Below are positions 11,592 through 19,446 of a stretch of DNA of 64,000 nt, one piece after another. The notes beneath the pieces are model-generated. The model was not told where the DNA came from and did not search any database. It worked only from the letters and a program-made list of their open reading frames with translations. The position numbers and the translations under genes are program-made. Position 1 is the first letter of the stretch, and each line of letters opens with the position of its first letter. The DNA is from an uncultured Candidatus Actinomarina sp. (GTDB lineage: Bacteria > Actinomycetota > Acidimicrobiia > Actinomarinales > Actinomarinaceae). The stretch spans positions 264,775 to 328,774 of the forward strand of contig CACLXG010000001.1 of assembly GCA_902610815.1 (NCBI GenBank). The letters are read 5' to 3'.

Positions 11592-12151
11592 AAATAGCTC
11601 CTAATTAAAATAGTATAATTTTCAATAATTAAACTTTCATCTTCTTCAAAATCTGATGATAATAAACTTTTAATGAATTCTATAAAATCATTGGATCTTT
11701 CATTTATAGATTTAAGCACTGAAAAATTTTTAGGCTCTAAACCAAGAGAGTAAAAATATGACCAAGCTTTCAACCTGTTTAAATCTTCGTTCTTGTATAT
11801 TTGTTTTTCAATCTCGAAGTCATAAGATATTAGTTCATTAAATTGTTCAGTAGACAATCCAGATTGTTTAAGAATATCTCTTAATGAGTAATCATTAATC
11901 TTAATACTTTTTGTTTTACTACTTTTTAATAATGACGGATTATTTTTGATTGCCTTTAGACTGTAGAATTGATTTTCTTGAAGATCTATAATTTTTGAAA
12001 TCTTTTCTATATCTTTATTAGTAAATTTCCTTGTACCGCCAGAAGATCTTTTTATATTTATCAATCCTTCTTTTTCTAAAAATCTTATTCTTGATATGGA
12101 AGCTGAAGGATGTTTTATTTGTAAAGCTTTAACAACTTGACCAATATTCAC
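11573..12151 (-). CDS. MerR family regulator, FtsR-like
   Basis: This 192-residue MerR-type protein has an N-terminal DNA-binding domain with MNIGQVVKALQIKHPSASIS, RFLEKEGLI and a wing GGTRKFTNKDIEKI (residues 38-51). A longer helical C-terminal domain follows. It is placed as the counterpart of the actinobacterial regulator next to the GarA/OdhI FHA gene, called FtsR in Corynebacterium, where it controls ftsZ expression. That role is inferred from family and position. It starts on the last base of the FHA gene stop (12151), and its 3' end contains the Shine-Dalgarno and ATT start of the carboxypeptidase. Confidence 0.82.
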   Translation of the reverse strand: MNIGQVVKALQIKHPSASISRIRFLEKEGLINIKRSSGGTRKFTNKDIEKISKIIDLQENQFYSLKAIKNNPSLLKSSKTKSIKINDYSLRDILKQSGLSTEQFNELISYDFEIEKQIYKNEDLNRLKAWSYFYSLGLEPKNFSVLKSINERSNDFIEFIKSLLSSDFEEDESLIIENYTILIRSYLLKDTS

Positions 12152-12495
12152 TACGTAACCTCGGTAAGTAATAATATATATTTACCAATTTGAATTTTAT
12201 CTCCGGATTTAAGTAAATAATCATTTTTAATTTCATTGTTAATATAAATTCCATTAGTAGAGTTATTATCTAAAATTTTAATCTCGTTTGTATCTACTGA
12301 CAATAGCGCATGCTTCCGAGACACTGTAATATCATCTAATATTATGTTATTATCTGATGCCCTTCCAATACTGTAGTTTTTAGCCATTAATTTCCATGAT
12401 GATGACATTACTTCGTTGTTTAATAGAGAAAGTATATATAAAGGTTCTTCAGCATTATTGCTTGATGAATCTAAAGGTATTGTTTCGTTATCCAC
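12151..12495 (-). CDS. FHA domain protein (GarA/OdhI-like)
   Basis: This 114-residue protein is almost entirely one forkhead-associated domain. It shows YSIGRASDNNIILDD near residue 42, TVSRKHALL near 58 and NNSTNGIYIN near 77, which are the phosphothreonine-binding loops. In actinobacteria the same locus encodes GarA/OdhI, which in unphosphorylated form inhibits 2-oxoglutarate dehydrogenase and tunes glutamate metabolism. The N-terminal tail here is only about 25 residues and lacks the ETTS phosphorylation motif of GarA. The only nearby Thr is in NETIP, so control by a Ser/Thr kinase may differ. It overlaps pgsA by 8 bases. Confidence 0.82.
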   Translation of the reverse strand: MDNETIPLDSSSNNAEEPLYILSLLNNEVMSSSWKLMAKNYSIGRASDNNIILDDITVSRKHALLSVDTNEIKILDNNSTNGIYINNEIKNDYLLKSGDKIQIGKYILLLTEVT

Positions 12496-13018
12496 TCTTA
12501 TATATTAAGTTGTACAAATATTCAAATGCAACATAAAAGTAAAAAATTATAACAACAATTGAAAGTATATATAAAAGCGGAATTGTAACTGAAGAATTTA
12601 ATACATATAAGCAAATAAGAACAAATAAGAAAACAGTTGCAATCTTTCCTTTTTGTGAAACATTAATACTAGCACCAGTTAACAAAACGTATATAGAGCC
12701 TAACAAAACTAGAACTTCTCTTACTAATACAGCATATAGCAAATATTGAGGAATAATTGATGATAACCAAAATAGTAATATTATAAATACTACCCTATCG
12801 GTTAAAGGATCTAGAATTATTCCTAATTTAGATACTAAGTTAAATTTTCGAGCAACTATTCCATCTAAAGAGTCTGATAACCCTATTAAAGCAATAATAA
12901 AAATTAGAATATATGAATTAAATTCATCTGGAATGAAATTAATAAAGAGATAAATTGCTGAAAAGAAACGTATAAGTGTAATGAGGTTAGGTAAAAGAAA
13001 TATGTCCCTAAAACTCAA
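12488..13018 (-). CDS. pgsA: CDP-alcohol phosphatidyltransferase (PgsA-like)
   Basis: This 176-residue integral membrane enzyme has the complete CDP-alcohol phosphotransferase signature D49-x2-D52-G53-x2-A56-R57-x8-G66-x3-D70-x3-D74, and about five membrane helices. It most likely makes phosphatidylglycerol phosphate from CDP-diacylglycerol and glycerol 3-phosphate. Other headgroup acceptors cannot be excluded from the motif alone. Its start overlaps the OppF-like ATPase stop by 4 bases, so it is read from the same transcript as the peptide transporter. It overlaps the FHA gene at its end. Confidence 0.85.
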   Translation of the reverse strand: MSFRDIFLLPNLITLIRFFSAIYLFINFIPDEFNSYILIFIIALIGLSDSLDGIVARKFNLVSKLGIILDPLTDRVVFIILLFWLSSIIPQYLLYAVLVREVLVLLGSIYVLLTGASINVSQKGKIATVFLFVLICLYVLNSSVTIPLLYILSIVVIIFYFYVAFEYLYNLIYKSG

Positions 13019-13968
13019 AGAATTCCTTTAACGTCATGAGTAGCTACAAAATGTTCATTTCCTATGTCAACCATACCAATATTTTTAGTGTCTGTGGAAA
13101 TTATGTTTTCAAGTTCTGTAAAGTCAATATCGTATACAACTCTTTCATATGTTGGATCAGGAACTGGTATTGAAGATATTAATCTTTTCGTATATGGATG
13201 AACTGGGTTTTTAAGAAGTTCCTCTGTTTCTGCTATCTCAACTATTTTTCCATTAAACATAACAGCAATCCTATTACACATGTACCTTGCAACTGCTAGA
13301 TCATGTGTAATGTATAAATAAGAGACTTCTAAATCTTTTGCAAGATTTAACATTAAATCCATTATTGAAATTCTTATTGAAACATCAAGCATTGAAGTTG
13401 GTTCATCGCAAACAACAAATTTTGGCTTCATGATAAGTGTTCTAGCTATAGAAACTCTCTGCCGTTGTCCACCTGATAATTCGTGGGGGTATCTTGGTAA
13501 ATAATTTTCAGGAGGTGTTAATCCAACGGTTTTTAAAATTTCAACTACTGCATCCTCCCTTTCATTCAAACTACCAATATTATGTATATTTAAAGGCTCA
13601 AGTATTATATCTTTTATATTCCACCTAGGGTTTAATGACTCATAAGGGTCTTGAAATATCATTTGTATATTTCTTCTAAATGATTTCAATTCTTCATCAT
13701 TGAGATTGTCAATACTCTCCATATTTTTAGTATCAGAATTATAAAAATTTATTTCTCCAGATGTTTTTTCATCTAAAAGGCAAAGGGCACGAGCTGTTGT
13801 TGTTTTTCCACAACCGCTTTGACCAACTAATCCTAAGCTTTCACCAAATGGTATCTCAAAAGATATTCCATCTACAGCTTTTATTGTTGATTTTTTACGA
13901 GAAAAAAGTCCAGCAGAGGTTTCAAAATATTTTTCTAAATTTTTTACTTCGATTAAATTTTTTTTCAT
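13015..13968 (-). CDS. Peptide ABC transporter ATP-binding protein (OppF/DppF type)
   Basis: This 317-residue ATPase has Walker A GQSGCGKTT (about 49-57), signature LSGGQRQRV, Walker B FVVCDEPTSMLD and the switch His in YITHDLAVA. The YTKRLISSIP segment near residue 233 starts the C-terminal oligopeptide-transporter extension. The extension lacks the Cys-rich CPF-x-RC motif that its partner has. It pairs with the adjacent OppD-type ATPase to drive the OppBC channel. It is one base from that gene's stop and the last transporter gene of the five-gene set. Confidence 0.92.
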   Translation of the reverse strand: MKKNLIEVKNLEKYFETSAGLFSRKKSTIKAVDGISFEIPFGESLGLVGQSGCGKTTTARALCLLDEKTSGEINFYNSDTKNMESIDNLNDEELKSFRRNIQMIFQDPYESLNPRWNIKDIILEPLNIHNIGSLNEREDAVVEILKTVGLTPPENYLPRYPHELSGGQRQRVSIARTLIMKPKFVVCDEPTSMLDVSIRISIMDLMLNLAKDLEVSYLYITHDLAVARYMCNRIAVMFNGKIVEIAETEELLKNPVHPYTKRLISSIPVPDPTYERVVYDIDFTELENIISTDTKNIGMVDIGNEHFVATHDVKGIL

Positions 13969-14943
13969 TTATCCACACTCCACACAACATTTGTCAGCAA
14001 AATGATCTTCAGCGACTTCAATTAAACCCATTTCAGATTTTCCGCTTTTACAGTTTTCTGTGGGATTTGAACATCTTGGTGAAAATGAACATCCAAATTC
14101 TTCATCAATCAAACTAGGTGGTTCACCATCTAAAGAATTTAGTTTTACTTTATCACCAACAACAGAAGGTGTTGACTCAAGCAGTGCTCTAGTGTATGAA
14201 TGCCTAGGATTAGCAAATATATCTTTTGTAGGTCCACTCTCAACAATTCTACCAGCATACATAACTGCCATTCTTTCTGTCATTTCAGCAATAACTGCTA
14301 TATCATGAGATATATAAATTAAGCTCAAACCAAGTAGGTCTTGTACTTTTTTAATCTCATTTAAAATTTGATCTTGAATAACTACATCTAATGCAGTCGT
14401 AGGTTCATCAGCAATCACTAATTTTGGATTACACGATAAAGCTAAGGCAATTACAGCTCTTTGCTTCATTCCGCCAGATAATTCATGGGGAAATCTGTCT
14501 ATAATGGTTTCACTTAGTCCTACCATCTCAAATAATTCTTTTATTTTTTCAATATTTTGTAACTTAGTATTGTTGGGGTAATGTTCACGTATAGCTTCTC
14601 TAATTTGTTCGCCAATTTTAATTACAGGGTTCCAAGCATTCATTGCACCTTGAAAAACTATACTTATTCCATCCCACCTTACTGATCTAAGTTCGTTTTC
14701 AGACAAACCAATTAATTCTTGTCCATCAAGAGTAATACTTCCACTTGAGATTTTTGCATTATCTGCTTGAAGTTGCACTAAAGACATTGCAACAGAAGTC
14801 TTACCGCAACCTGACTCTCCTACTAACCCAAAAGATTCACCTTTTTTAACATGAAATGTAATATCTTTTACTGCAGCAACATCACCACTTATTGTTTCAT
14901 AATGCATATTAAGGTTTTTTACTTCTAGTATATTTTCATCCAT
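13969..14943 (-). CDS. Peptide ABC transporter ATP-binding protein (OppD/DppD type)
   Basis: This 324-residue ATPase has Walker A GESGCGKTS (about 41-49), signature LSGGMKQRAVIAL, Walker B LVIADEPTTALD and the switch His in YISHDIAV. The C-terminal extension has YTRALLESTPSV and a four-cysteine segment (CSFSPRC...C...KCC). In related dipeptide transporters such a segment can bind an iron-sulfur cluster. It forms the ATPase heterodimer with the downstream OppF-type protein on the inner face of the membrane. It follows the permease gene by one base. Confidence 0.93.
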   Translation of the reverse strand: MDENILEVKNLNMHYETISGDVAAVKDITFHVKKGESFGLVGESGCGKTSVAMSLVQLQADNAKISSGSITLDGQELIGLSENELRSVRWDGISIVFQGAMNAWNPVIKIGEQIREAIREHYPNNTKLQNIEKIKELFEMVGLSETIIDRFPHELSGGMKQRAVIALALSCNPKLVIADEPTTALDVVIQDQILNEIKKVQDLLGLSLIYISHDIAVIAEMTERMAVMYAGRIVESGPTKDIFANPRHSYTRALLESTPSVVGDKVKLNSLDGEPPSLIDEEFGCSFSPRCSNPTENCKSGKSEMGLIEVAEDHFADKCCVECG

Positions 14944-14944
14944 T

Positions 14945-16012
14945 TTATCTATCCCTAAGTCTTGGATTAAATACTTCGTCTAATCCTCTACCAACTAGAT
15001 AAAAACCACCAGCTAGAAAAGTAACTGATAGTCCAGCTGGCAAAATTAACCACCAATATTTAAGACCTGAAAATATATATCCATCAGTTTGTGATAAATA
15101 TATCATTAGACCCCAACTCATATCAATATTTAATAAACCTAAGAATGATAATACGGATTCAGATGCAATTGCGCCTGTAACACTAAAGACCATAAAGAGT
15201 AAAGCAAGAGGTGCAACATTGGGTAATATGTGTGAAAATAAGATTCTCATTCTACTTCCACCAGTTATTCTTGCAGAATCAACAAAGGGTTTTACTTTAA
15301 CCTGCAATGCGGCTGATTTAATAGTTATTACTGATCCACCAAGTCCACCAAGTATTCCAAGAACTACAGCTAAATGCCATACTTTCAACTCTACAAAAGC
15401 TGAAATAATAAATAACAAAGGTAGAAAAGGTAGCATTAGGACAAGGTCAGATTGTCTCATTAAATATGCATCGACCCTACCACCAAAGAAAGCAGCAATA
15501 GAACCCAAAATTGTAGAGAGAGCAACACCAACAGTAGCACTAAGTAATCCTAGGAGAAAAGCTACTTGGGAGCCTTCCATCAATTGTGAAAATATATCTC
15601 GACCTAATGAATCTGTTCCTAGGATATGTTTACTTGATGGAGGTGCAGGTTGTAAACTTGTCTCATAATAATCTCCAACCGAAACTGAAGGATCAAATAC
15701 AAGAACCTTGTTTACTTCTCCCCTGGCTGGGCAATCATTTGGTTCTTGATACTTTTCAGTTGGATATTGTTGGGGACACTCTACAACTAATAACTCAAAT
15801 CTTTCAGGCTCATATCCGACTACTGGATCATAAACTCCTTCATTCCATACGCCAGTTAAAAATAGAATAGGTTGTAATACTGCTAAAAATGCAAAAAACA
15901 AAACTATACCAAGACCAACAATTCCTAATCTACTTTGTTTGAAAAGAGTCCAGTTTTTATTAATTGCTGCTCTACGTATTTTTTTTCTTGCTTCCTTTTC
16001 TATGTTTGACAT
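14945..16012 (-). CDS. Peptide ABC transporter permease (OppC/DppC type)
   Basis: This 355-residue permease has a cytoplasmic N-terminus, a first membrane helix at about 33-52, and an external loop of about 80 residues with several prolines and a cysteine pair (CPQQYP, CPARGE). A five-helix core follows with the EAA-type ATPase-contact motif (ITGGSRMRILFSHILPN, near residue 247) and the HILGTDSLGRDIFSQ segment typical of OppC/DppC. The external loop is longer than in most DppC proteins. It forms the channel with the OppB-type permease, whose gene ends 3 bases upstream. Confidence 0.92.
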   Translation of the reverse strand: MSNIEKEARKKIRRAAINKNWTLFKQSRLGIVGLGIVLFFAFLAVLQPILFLTGVWNEGVYDPVVGYEPERFELLVVECPQQYPTEKYQEPNDCPARGEVNKVLVFDPSVSVGDYYETSLQPAPPSSKHILGTDSLGRDIFSQLMEGSQVAFLLGLLSATVGVALSTILGSIAAFFGGRVDAYLMRQSDLVLMLPFLPLLFIISAFVELKVWHLAVVLGILGGLGGSVITIKSAALQVKVKPFVDSARITGGSRMRILFSHILPNVAPLALLFMVFSVTGAIASESVLSFLGLLNIDMSWGLMIYLSQTDGYIFSGLKYWWLILPAGLSVTFLAGGFYLVGRGLDEVFNPRLRDR

Positions 16013-16015
16013 AAT

Positions 16016-17188
16016 TTATCCTTGTGATTTTATCCTTATTCGTGGATCTAGATAAGCATATGAAATATCTGCTAAAAAGTGTGCAACTAACGCAAAAATT
16101 CCTAGGAAAGAAAATGTAGCCATCGCAACAGGAATATCTTCTCTCAATACAGCTTGGAGTATTAATTGACCCATTCCAGGCCAGGAAAATATCTGTTCAG
16201 TAAGAACTGAACCATCAATAATTGTAACTATTGTAAATATAAATGAAGTAACAACGGGTAATAATGCTGTTCTTGCTGCGTGTCTATCCCTAATTCTTTT
16301 TTGACTCAGTCCTTTAGCTCTAGCAGTTAAAATATAATCTTCTTTTAAAACTTCCATCATTGTTGTTCTTGTTAATAACGCAGTTCCAGCAAAAGCTAAC
16401 AATGTCACTGTAAAGACAGGAAGAATCATGTGATAAGCAATATCTGCAGCATAAGGTCTTCTTACTAGGGCCTCGCCTGTGCCCCAATAAAAATAACTAC
16501 CTATCAGAATTAAAACAAATGAAGTAAATCTAAGATTCCTCCTAATAGAAATTGACTCTATATTTCTTGTTAAAACATAGGCTATAAATTGAACAAGTGT
16601 AATGATTACAGTAAACCATATCATGTTTACAAATATTACATCAGAGTCAAATGGAGCATCGTACCATTTTTCAGGATATAAAAATTTTCCAATGGGCAAC
16701 CATCCAAGCTTTAATCCGAAAAAATATAGCATCAACAATGCAAACCAAGGATAGAAAACTGTATATGAAAAAACAGAAGTTATAGTAATCCAAGTTTCAG
16801 ATTTCGAACCTCTTCTCCAAGCAAGAATCTTACCAACTAAAAATCCTGTATAAAAAGCAAAAATATTAACTATAGAAAACAGCATCAAAGTTCTAGGTAA
16901 TCTTTCAGCAATTAATTCAACAGGTGATTTTGGGAAATAAATATAGGAATATCCAAAATCGCCTTTAAAAAAATTAATAATATAAAGTTGTAAACGTTCA
17001 AACAACGGTTTATCTAAACCATATAGTGCGAGAGTTTTTTCATAAGCATCAGGGGGAAGATTGGGATTCAATAGAAGACTTTGAAATGCATTACCTGGCA
17101 TTGCATTAAATAATAAATATGATGAGGTGAGAAAAATAAAAAATACCAAAAACATTTGAAGAGCTCTATTGATAAGATATTTTGCCAT
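16016..17188 (-). CDS. Peptide ABC transporter permease (OppB/DppB type)
   Basis: This 390-residue permease has an N-terminal helix (MAKYLINRALQMFLVFFIF), the YGLDKPL / FFKGDFGYS region of OppB/DppB, and the EAA-like motif LTARAKGLSQKRIRDRHAARTALLP (near residue 285; key residues Ala, Gly, Arg and Pro). Its central region (about 180-245) has extra hydrophobic segments, making it longer than the usual 310-340 residues. It is separated from the binding-protein gene by a strong hairpin. A TATAAT eight bases before the ATG (17197-17202, minus strand) could be an internal promoter. Confidence 0.92.
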   Translation of the reverse strand: MAKYLINRALQMFLVFFIFLTSSYLLFNAMPGNAFQSLLLNPNLPPDAYEKTLALYGLDKPLFERLQLYIINFFKGDFGYSYIYFPKSPVELIAERLPRTLMLFSIVNIFAFYTGFLVGKILAWRRGSKSETWITITSVFSYTVFYPWFALLMLYFFGLKLGWLPIGKFLYPEKWYDAPFDSDVIFVNMIWFTVIITLVQFIAYVLTRNIESISIRRNLRFTSFVLILIGSYFYWGTGEALVRRPYAADIAYHMILPVFTVTLLAFAGTALLTRTTMMEVLKEDYILTARAKGLSQKRIRDRHAARTALLPVVTSFIFTIVTIIDGSVLTEQIFSWPGMGQLILQAVLREDIPVAMATFSFLGIFALVAHFLADISYAYLDPRIRIKSQG

Positions 17189-17219
17189 TTTTTTAAATTA
17201 TAATCCTCTAAAACTAAAT

Positions 17220-17252
17220 ATCAAAGGTGGGTGACCAGCACCCACCTTTGAT
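17220..17252 (-). terminator. Intercistronic hairpin after the peptide-binding protein gene
   Basis: A perfect 14-base inverted repeat (ATCAAAGGTGGGTG / CACCCACCTTTGAT) with a 5-base loop lies in the 77-base gap between the binding-protein and OppB-type genes. On the transcribed minus strand it is not followed by a clean T-run, so it probably acts as a partial terminator or a 3' mRNA stabiliser. Such an element would keep the binding protein in excess over the membrane components, as known for other ABC operons. Confidence 0.8.
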
Positions 17253-17265
17253 TAATTTTTTTTAC

Positions 17266-19242
17266 TTACTTGTTAACTTTTACGTTAGAAGGATAACCAG
17301 AACCAGTCTGAGTTAATCCATCAAGTACAGTTGTAAATGGATATTCTACATCTGTTCCTCTATATACCTCAAGAATTGGTGTTGTAACCAATACTATATA
17401 TGGCATATCTTCAAACAACATAGCTTCCATTTCTTTCGATATTGCTTGTGCTTCAGCAACTGTTTTTGCAGCTGCAAACTCATCAGCTTTAGCATCGAAA
17501 GCTGGATTGTTATATCCAGGTGTATTGAATCCACCTTCACATACATCATTTTTAGATGCGAAGAATGCTTCTGGGTGATCTGGGAATGAACCTAGACCCC
17601 AACCTAACATATAAAAATACCAATCTTTACAATTTTCTGGTGTAAAGACTTTATCAACAATTACGCTGAAGCCTGTTGGTCTAGCAACTACATCGAATCC
17701 GAGTTGTTGCATCCAGTCAGCTATAAATAGCGAGAATGTTGATCTAATTGGATCATATCCAGGACCTGGTGCATAAAGCAACATAGTCTCTGATGGAAGA
17801 GCTGTTCCACCAGGACCTTTTAATCCTGTAGGAGCGATAGCTCTATCAGCACCACCTGGGTGACTTCCCCAGTCAGATGCAGTCCAACCACCAGCTTGTA
17901 AAATTTCAACTGATTTATTGAATCTTTCTTCAGCGGATAAACCATCACAATCTGCGAGAACACCGGTAACAGGTGCTACCCATGCAGATAATGCTTCTGG
18001 CATTTGTCCATCCATATTGATTGCAATACCTTGAAGAACATTATTAATAATGAACTCTTTATCAACAATACAACCAACTGCTTGTCTAAATGCTTTATCG
18101 CTACCTGGGAATATTCTCAAGTTGAATGCCATATAACGCATACCATTTGAGAAGTTAGATACTTGTGTAACTCCAGGTTCTCTTGATAATTGTTCCCACT
18201 GATTTCTCTTAACACCTAATGGGTTAAGTACAAAATCTACTTCACCATTTTGGAAAGCAAGATAAGCCGCATCCTGGTCTCCATAAAGTGTAAATTCTAC
18301 TGTTCCTACAAACGGTCCGCTTGTATATGTAAATGAATCACCGGAAGTGTCTCCAAATGATGCATTTACTGCAGGTGCAACTCCATTATCCCAAGCGATT
18401 GATGTACCGCCGTTATAAATTGTTGTTTCACCACCGAACCACATTGTGTTTGGATCATAAGACCATGTGTAGAAAGCTCCTTGTTCAAGTTTCTCATAAA
18501 CAAATGCACTTGCTACTGGTGCTTCTTCAGCTGGAGCTGCTAATAGAGTTTCTCTATCAGTTGCATATTGTCCCCAATAACTTTCTGGTAGTACAGGTGC
18601 TTGAGCAACAGAATATTGCCAACCTGATAAACCAGCATCATAGTTTTGAGTTATAGCTACTGTATAGTCATCTACAGCAACAACACTTGTAACACCTTGT
18701 TGTTCATCGTTACCTAATTTCCATAGGGAAAGAAAGTTTCCGCCTAAACCAAGATCTTTAACAGTATTGTATGTCCATACCCAGTCATTAGCTGTGATTG
18801 GAGTACCATCACTCCATTCATAACCTTCCGCAACTGGAACAGTCCATGTCCATGTACCATCACCATTATCTACGGATGTTTCTACTAACTCAGCTGCCAT
18901 GTTTGCTATAAGTACATAGTTAGGCATTGAGACAGTAAACAAGCTAGTTGCCTGACCGGACATTACATAACCAGTCCAAACATCGTTGTTTGTGTCAAGG
19001 AAATTCCAGTAATTTTGTGTTTGTGGATCTGAGTAGATTGCCATCTTATAAACACCATCAGGTCCTGATGGAGCTGCTTCCTCAGCTGCTGCTGCAGTTG
19101 TAGCTGGTGCAGCTGTAGTTTCAGGTGCTTCTTCAGCAACTTCTTCTTCAGCCGTATCGCCGCCACAGGCGACAACTACAAGTGCAAAAACTGAGAATAG
19201 TAATATAAGGCGCCAACTCTTGGATCCTTTAAATTTACTCAA
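17266..19242 (-). CDS. Peptide ABC transporter substrate-binding lipoprotein (SBP family 5)
   Basis: This 658-residue extracytoplasmic solute-binding protein has a basic N-terminus (SKFKGSKSWR), a hydrophobic stretch and the lipobox VVAC, with Cys as the lipid anchor. A low-complexity linker rich in Ala, Thr and Glu, typical of actinobacterial lipoproteins, follows. The mature part has family 5 features: EWSDGTPITANDWVWTY near residue 155 and late MLFEDMPYIVLV. I place the start at TTG 19242 because AGGAG lies six bases before it. An upstream ATG at 19275 would put 11 extra residues before the signal peptide and sits in a hairpin. The substrate is probably an oligopeptide. Confidence 0.9.
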   Translation of the reverse strand: MSKFKGSKSWRLILLFSVFALVVVACGGDTAEEEVAEEAPETTAAPATTAAAAEEAAPSGPDGVYKMAIYSDPQTQNYWNFLDTNNDVWTGYVMSGQATSLFTVSMPNYVLIANMAAELVETSVDNGDGTWTWTVPVAEGYEWSDGTPITANDWVWTYNTVKDLGLGGNFLSLWKLGNDEQQGVTSVVAVDDYTVAITQNYDAGLSGWQYSVAQAPVLPESYWGQYATDRETLLAAPAEEAPVASAFVYEKLEQGAFYTWSYDPNTMWFGGETTIYNGGTSIAWDNGVAPAVNASFGDTSGDSFTYTSGPFVGTVEFTLYGDQDAAYLAFQNGEVDFVLNPLGVKRNQWEQLSREPGVTQVSNFSNGMRYMAFNLRIFPGSDKAFRQAVGCIVDKEFIINNVLQGIAINMDGQMPEALSAWVAPVTGVLADCDGLSAEERFNKSVEILQAGGWTASDWGSHPGGADRAIAPTGLKGPGGTALPSETMLLYAPGPGYDPIRSTFSLFIADWMQQLGFDVVARPTGFSVIVDKVFTPENCKDWYFYMLGWGLGSFPDHPEAFFASKNDVCEGGFNTPGYNNPAFDAKADEFAAAKTVAEAQAISKEMEAMLFEDMPYIVLVTTPILEVYRGTDVEYPFTTVLDGLTQTGSGYPSNVKVNK

Positions 19243-19267
19243 TTTATCTCCTTTTTGTATACAAAAA

Positions 19268-19285
19268 ATCCACATAAATGTGGAT
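19268..19285 (-). promoter_or_regulatory. Stem-loop in the 5' leader of the binding-protein gene
   Basis: ATCCACAT-AA-ATGTGGAT (plus strand) is a perfect 8-base inverted repeat, followed on the minus strand by a run of T. It lies 25 bases before the TTG start. It may be the terminator of the upstream der transcript, an attenuator, or a 5'-end hairpin protecting the opp mRNA. The sequence alone does not decide. Confidence 0.55.
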
Positions 19286-19291
19286 GTATTA

Positions 19292-19319
19292 ATAATAGAT
19301 TAAAGTCAACCTAATTCAA
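19292..19319 (-). promoter_or_regulatory. Predicted promoter of the peptide-transporter operon
   Basis: On the minus strand TTGAAT (19314-19319), a 16-base spacer and TATTAT (19292-19297) make a plausible promoter. The start of transcription would fall at about 19285, the first base of the stem-loop. A better -35 hexamer, TTGACT at 19304-19309, has no -10 at a normal distance. The rest of 19320-19446 is AT-rich with no gene. Confidence 0.4.
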
Positions 19320-19446
19320 TAAAATATTAAATTTATTTATATATTATTTGTATATTTTCATTCAATTTATTAAATAAAAAAATATTTGAAATATTCTAAT
19401 AATCACGTAAAAACCAGCAGCAAAAACAACTAATTTAAACCCAAAA

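Noticed and set aside
19243-19275. Start of the peptide-binding lipoprotein at ATG 19275
   Set aside because: The ATG sits in a hairpin, and the added residues MWIFCIQKGDK come before a complete lipoprotein signal. TTG 19242 has AGGAG at the right distance.
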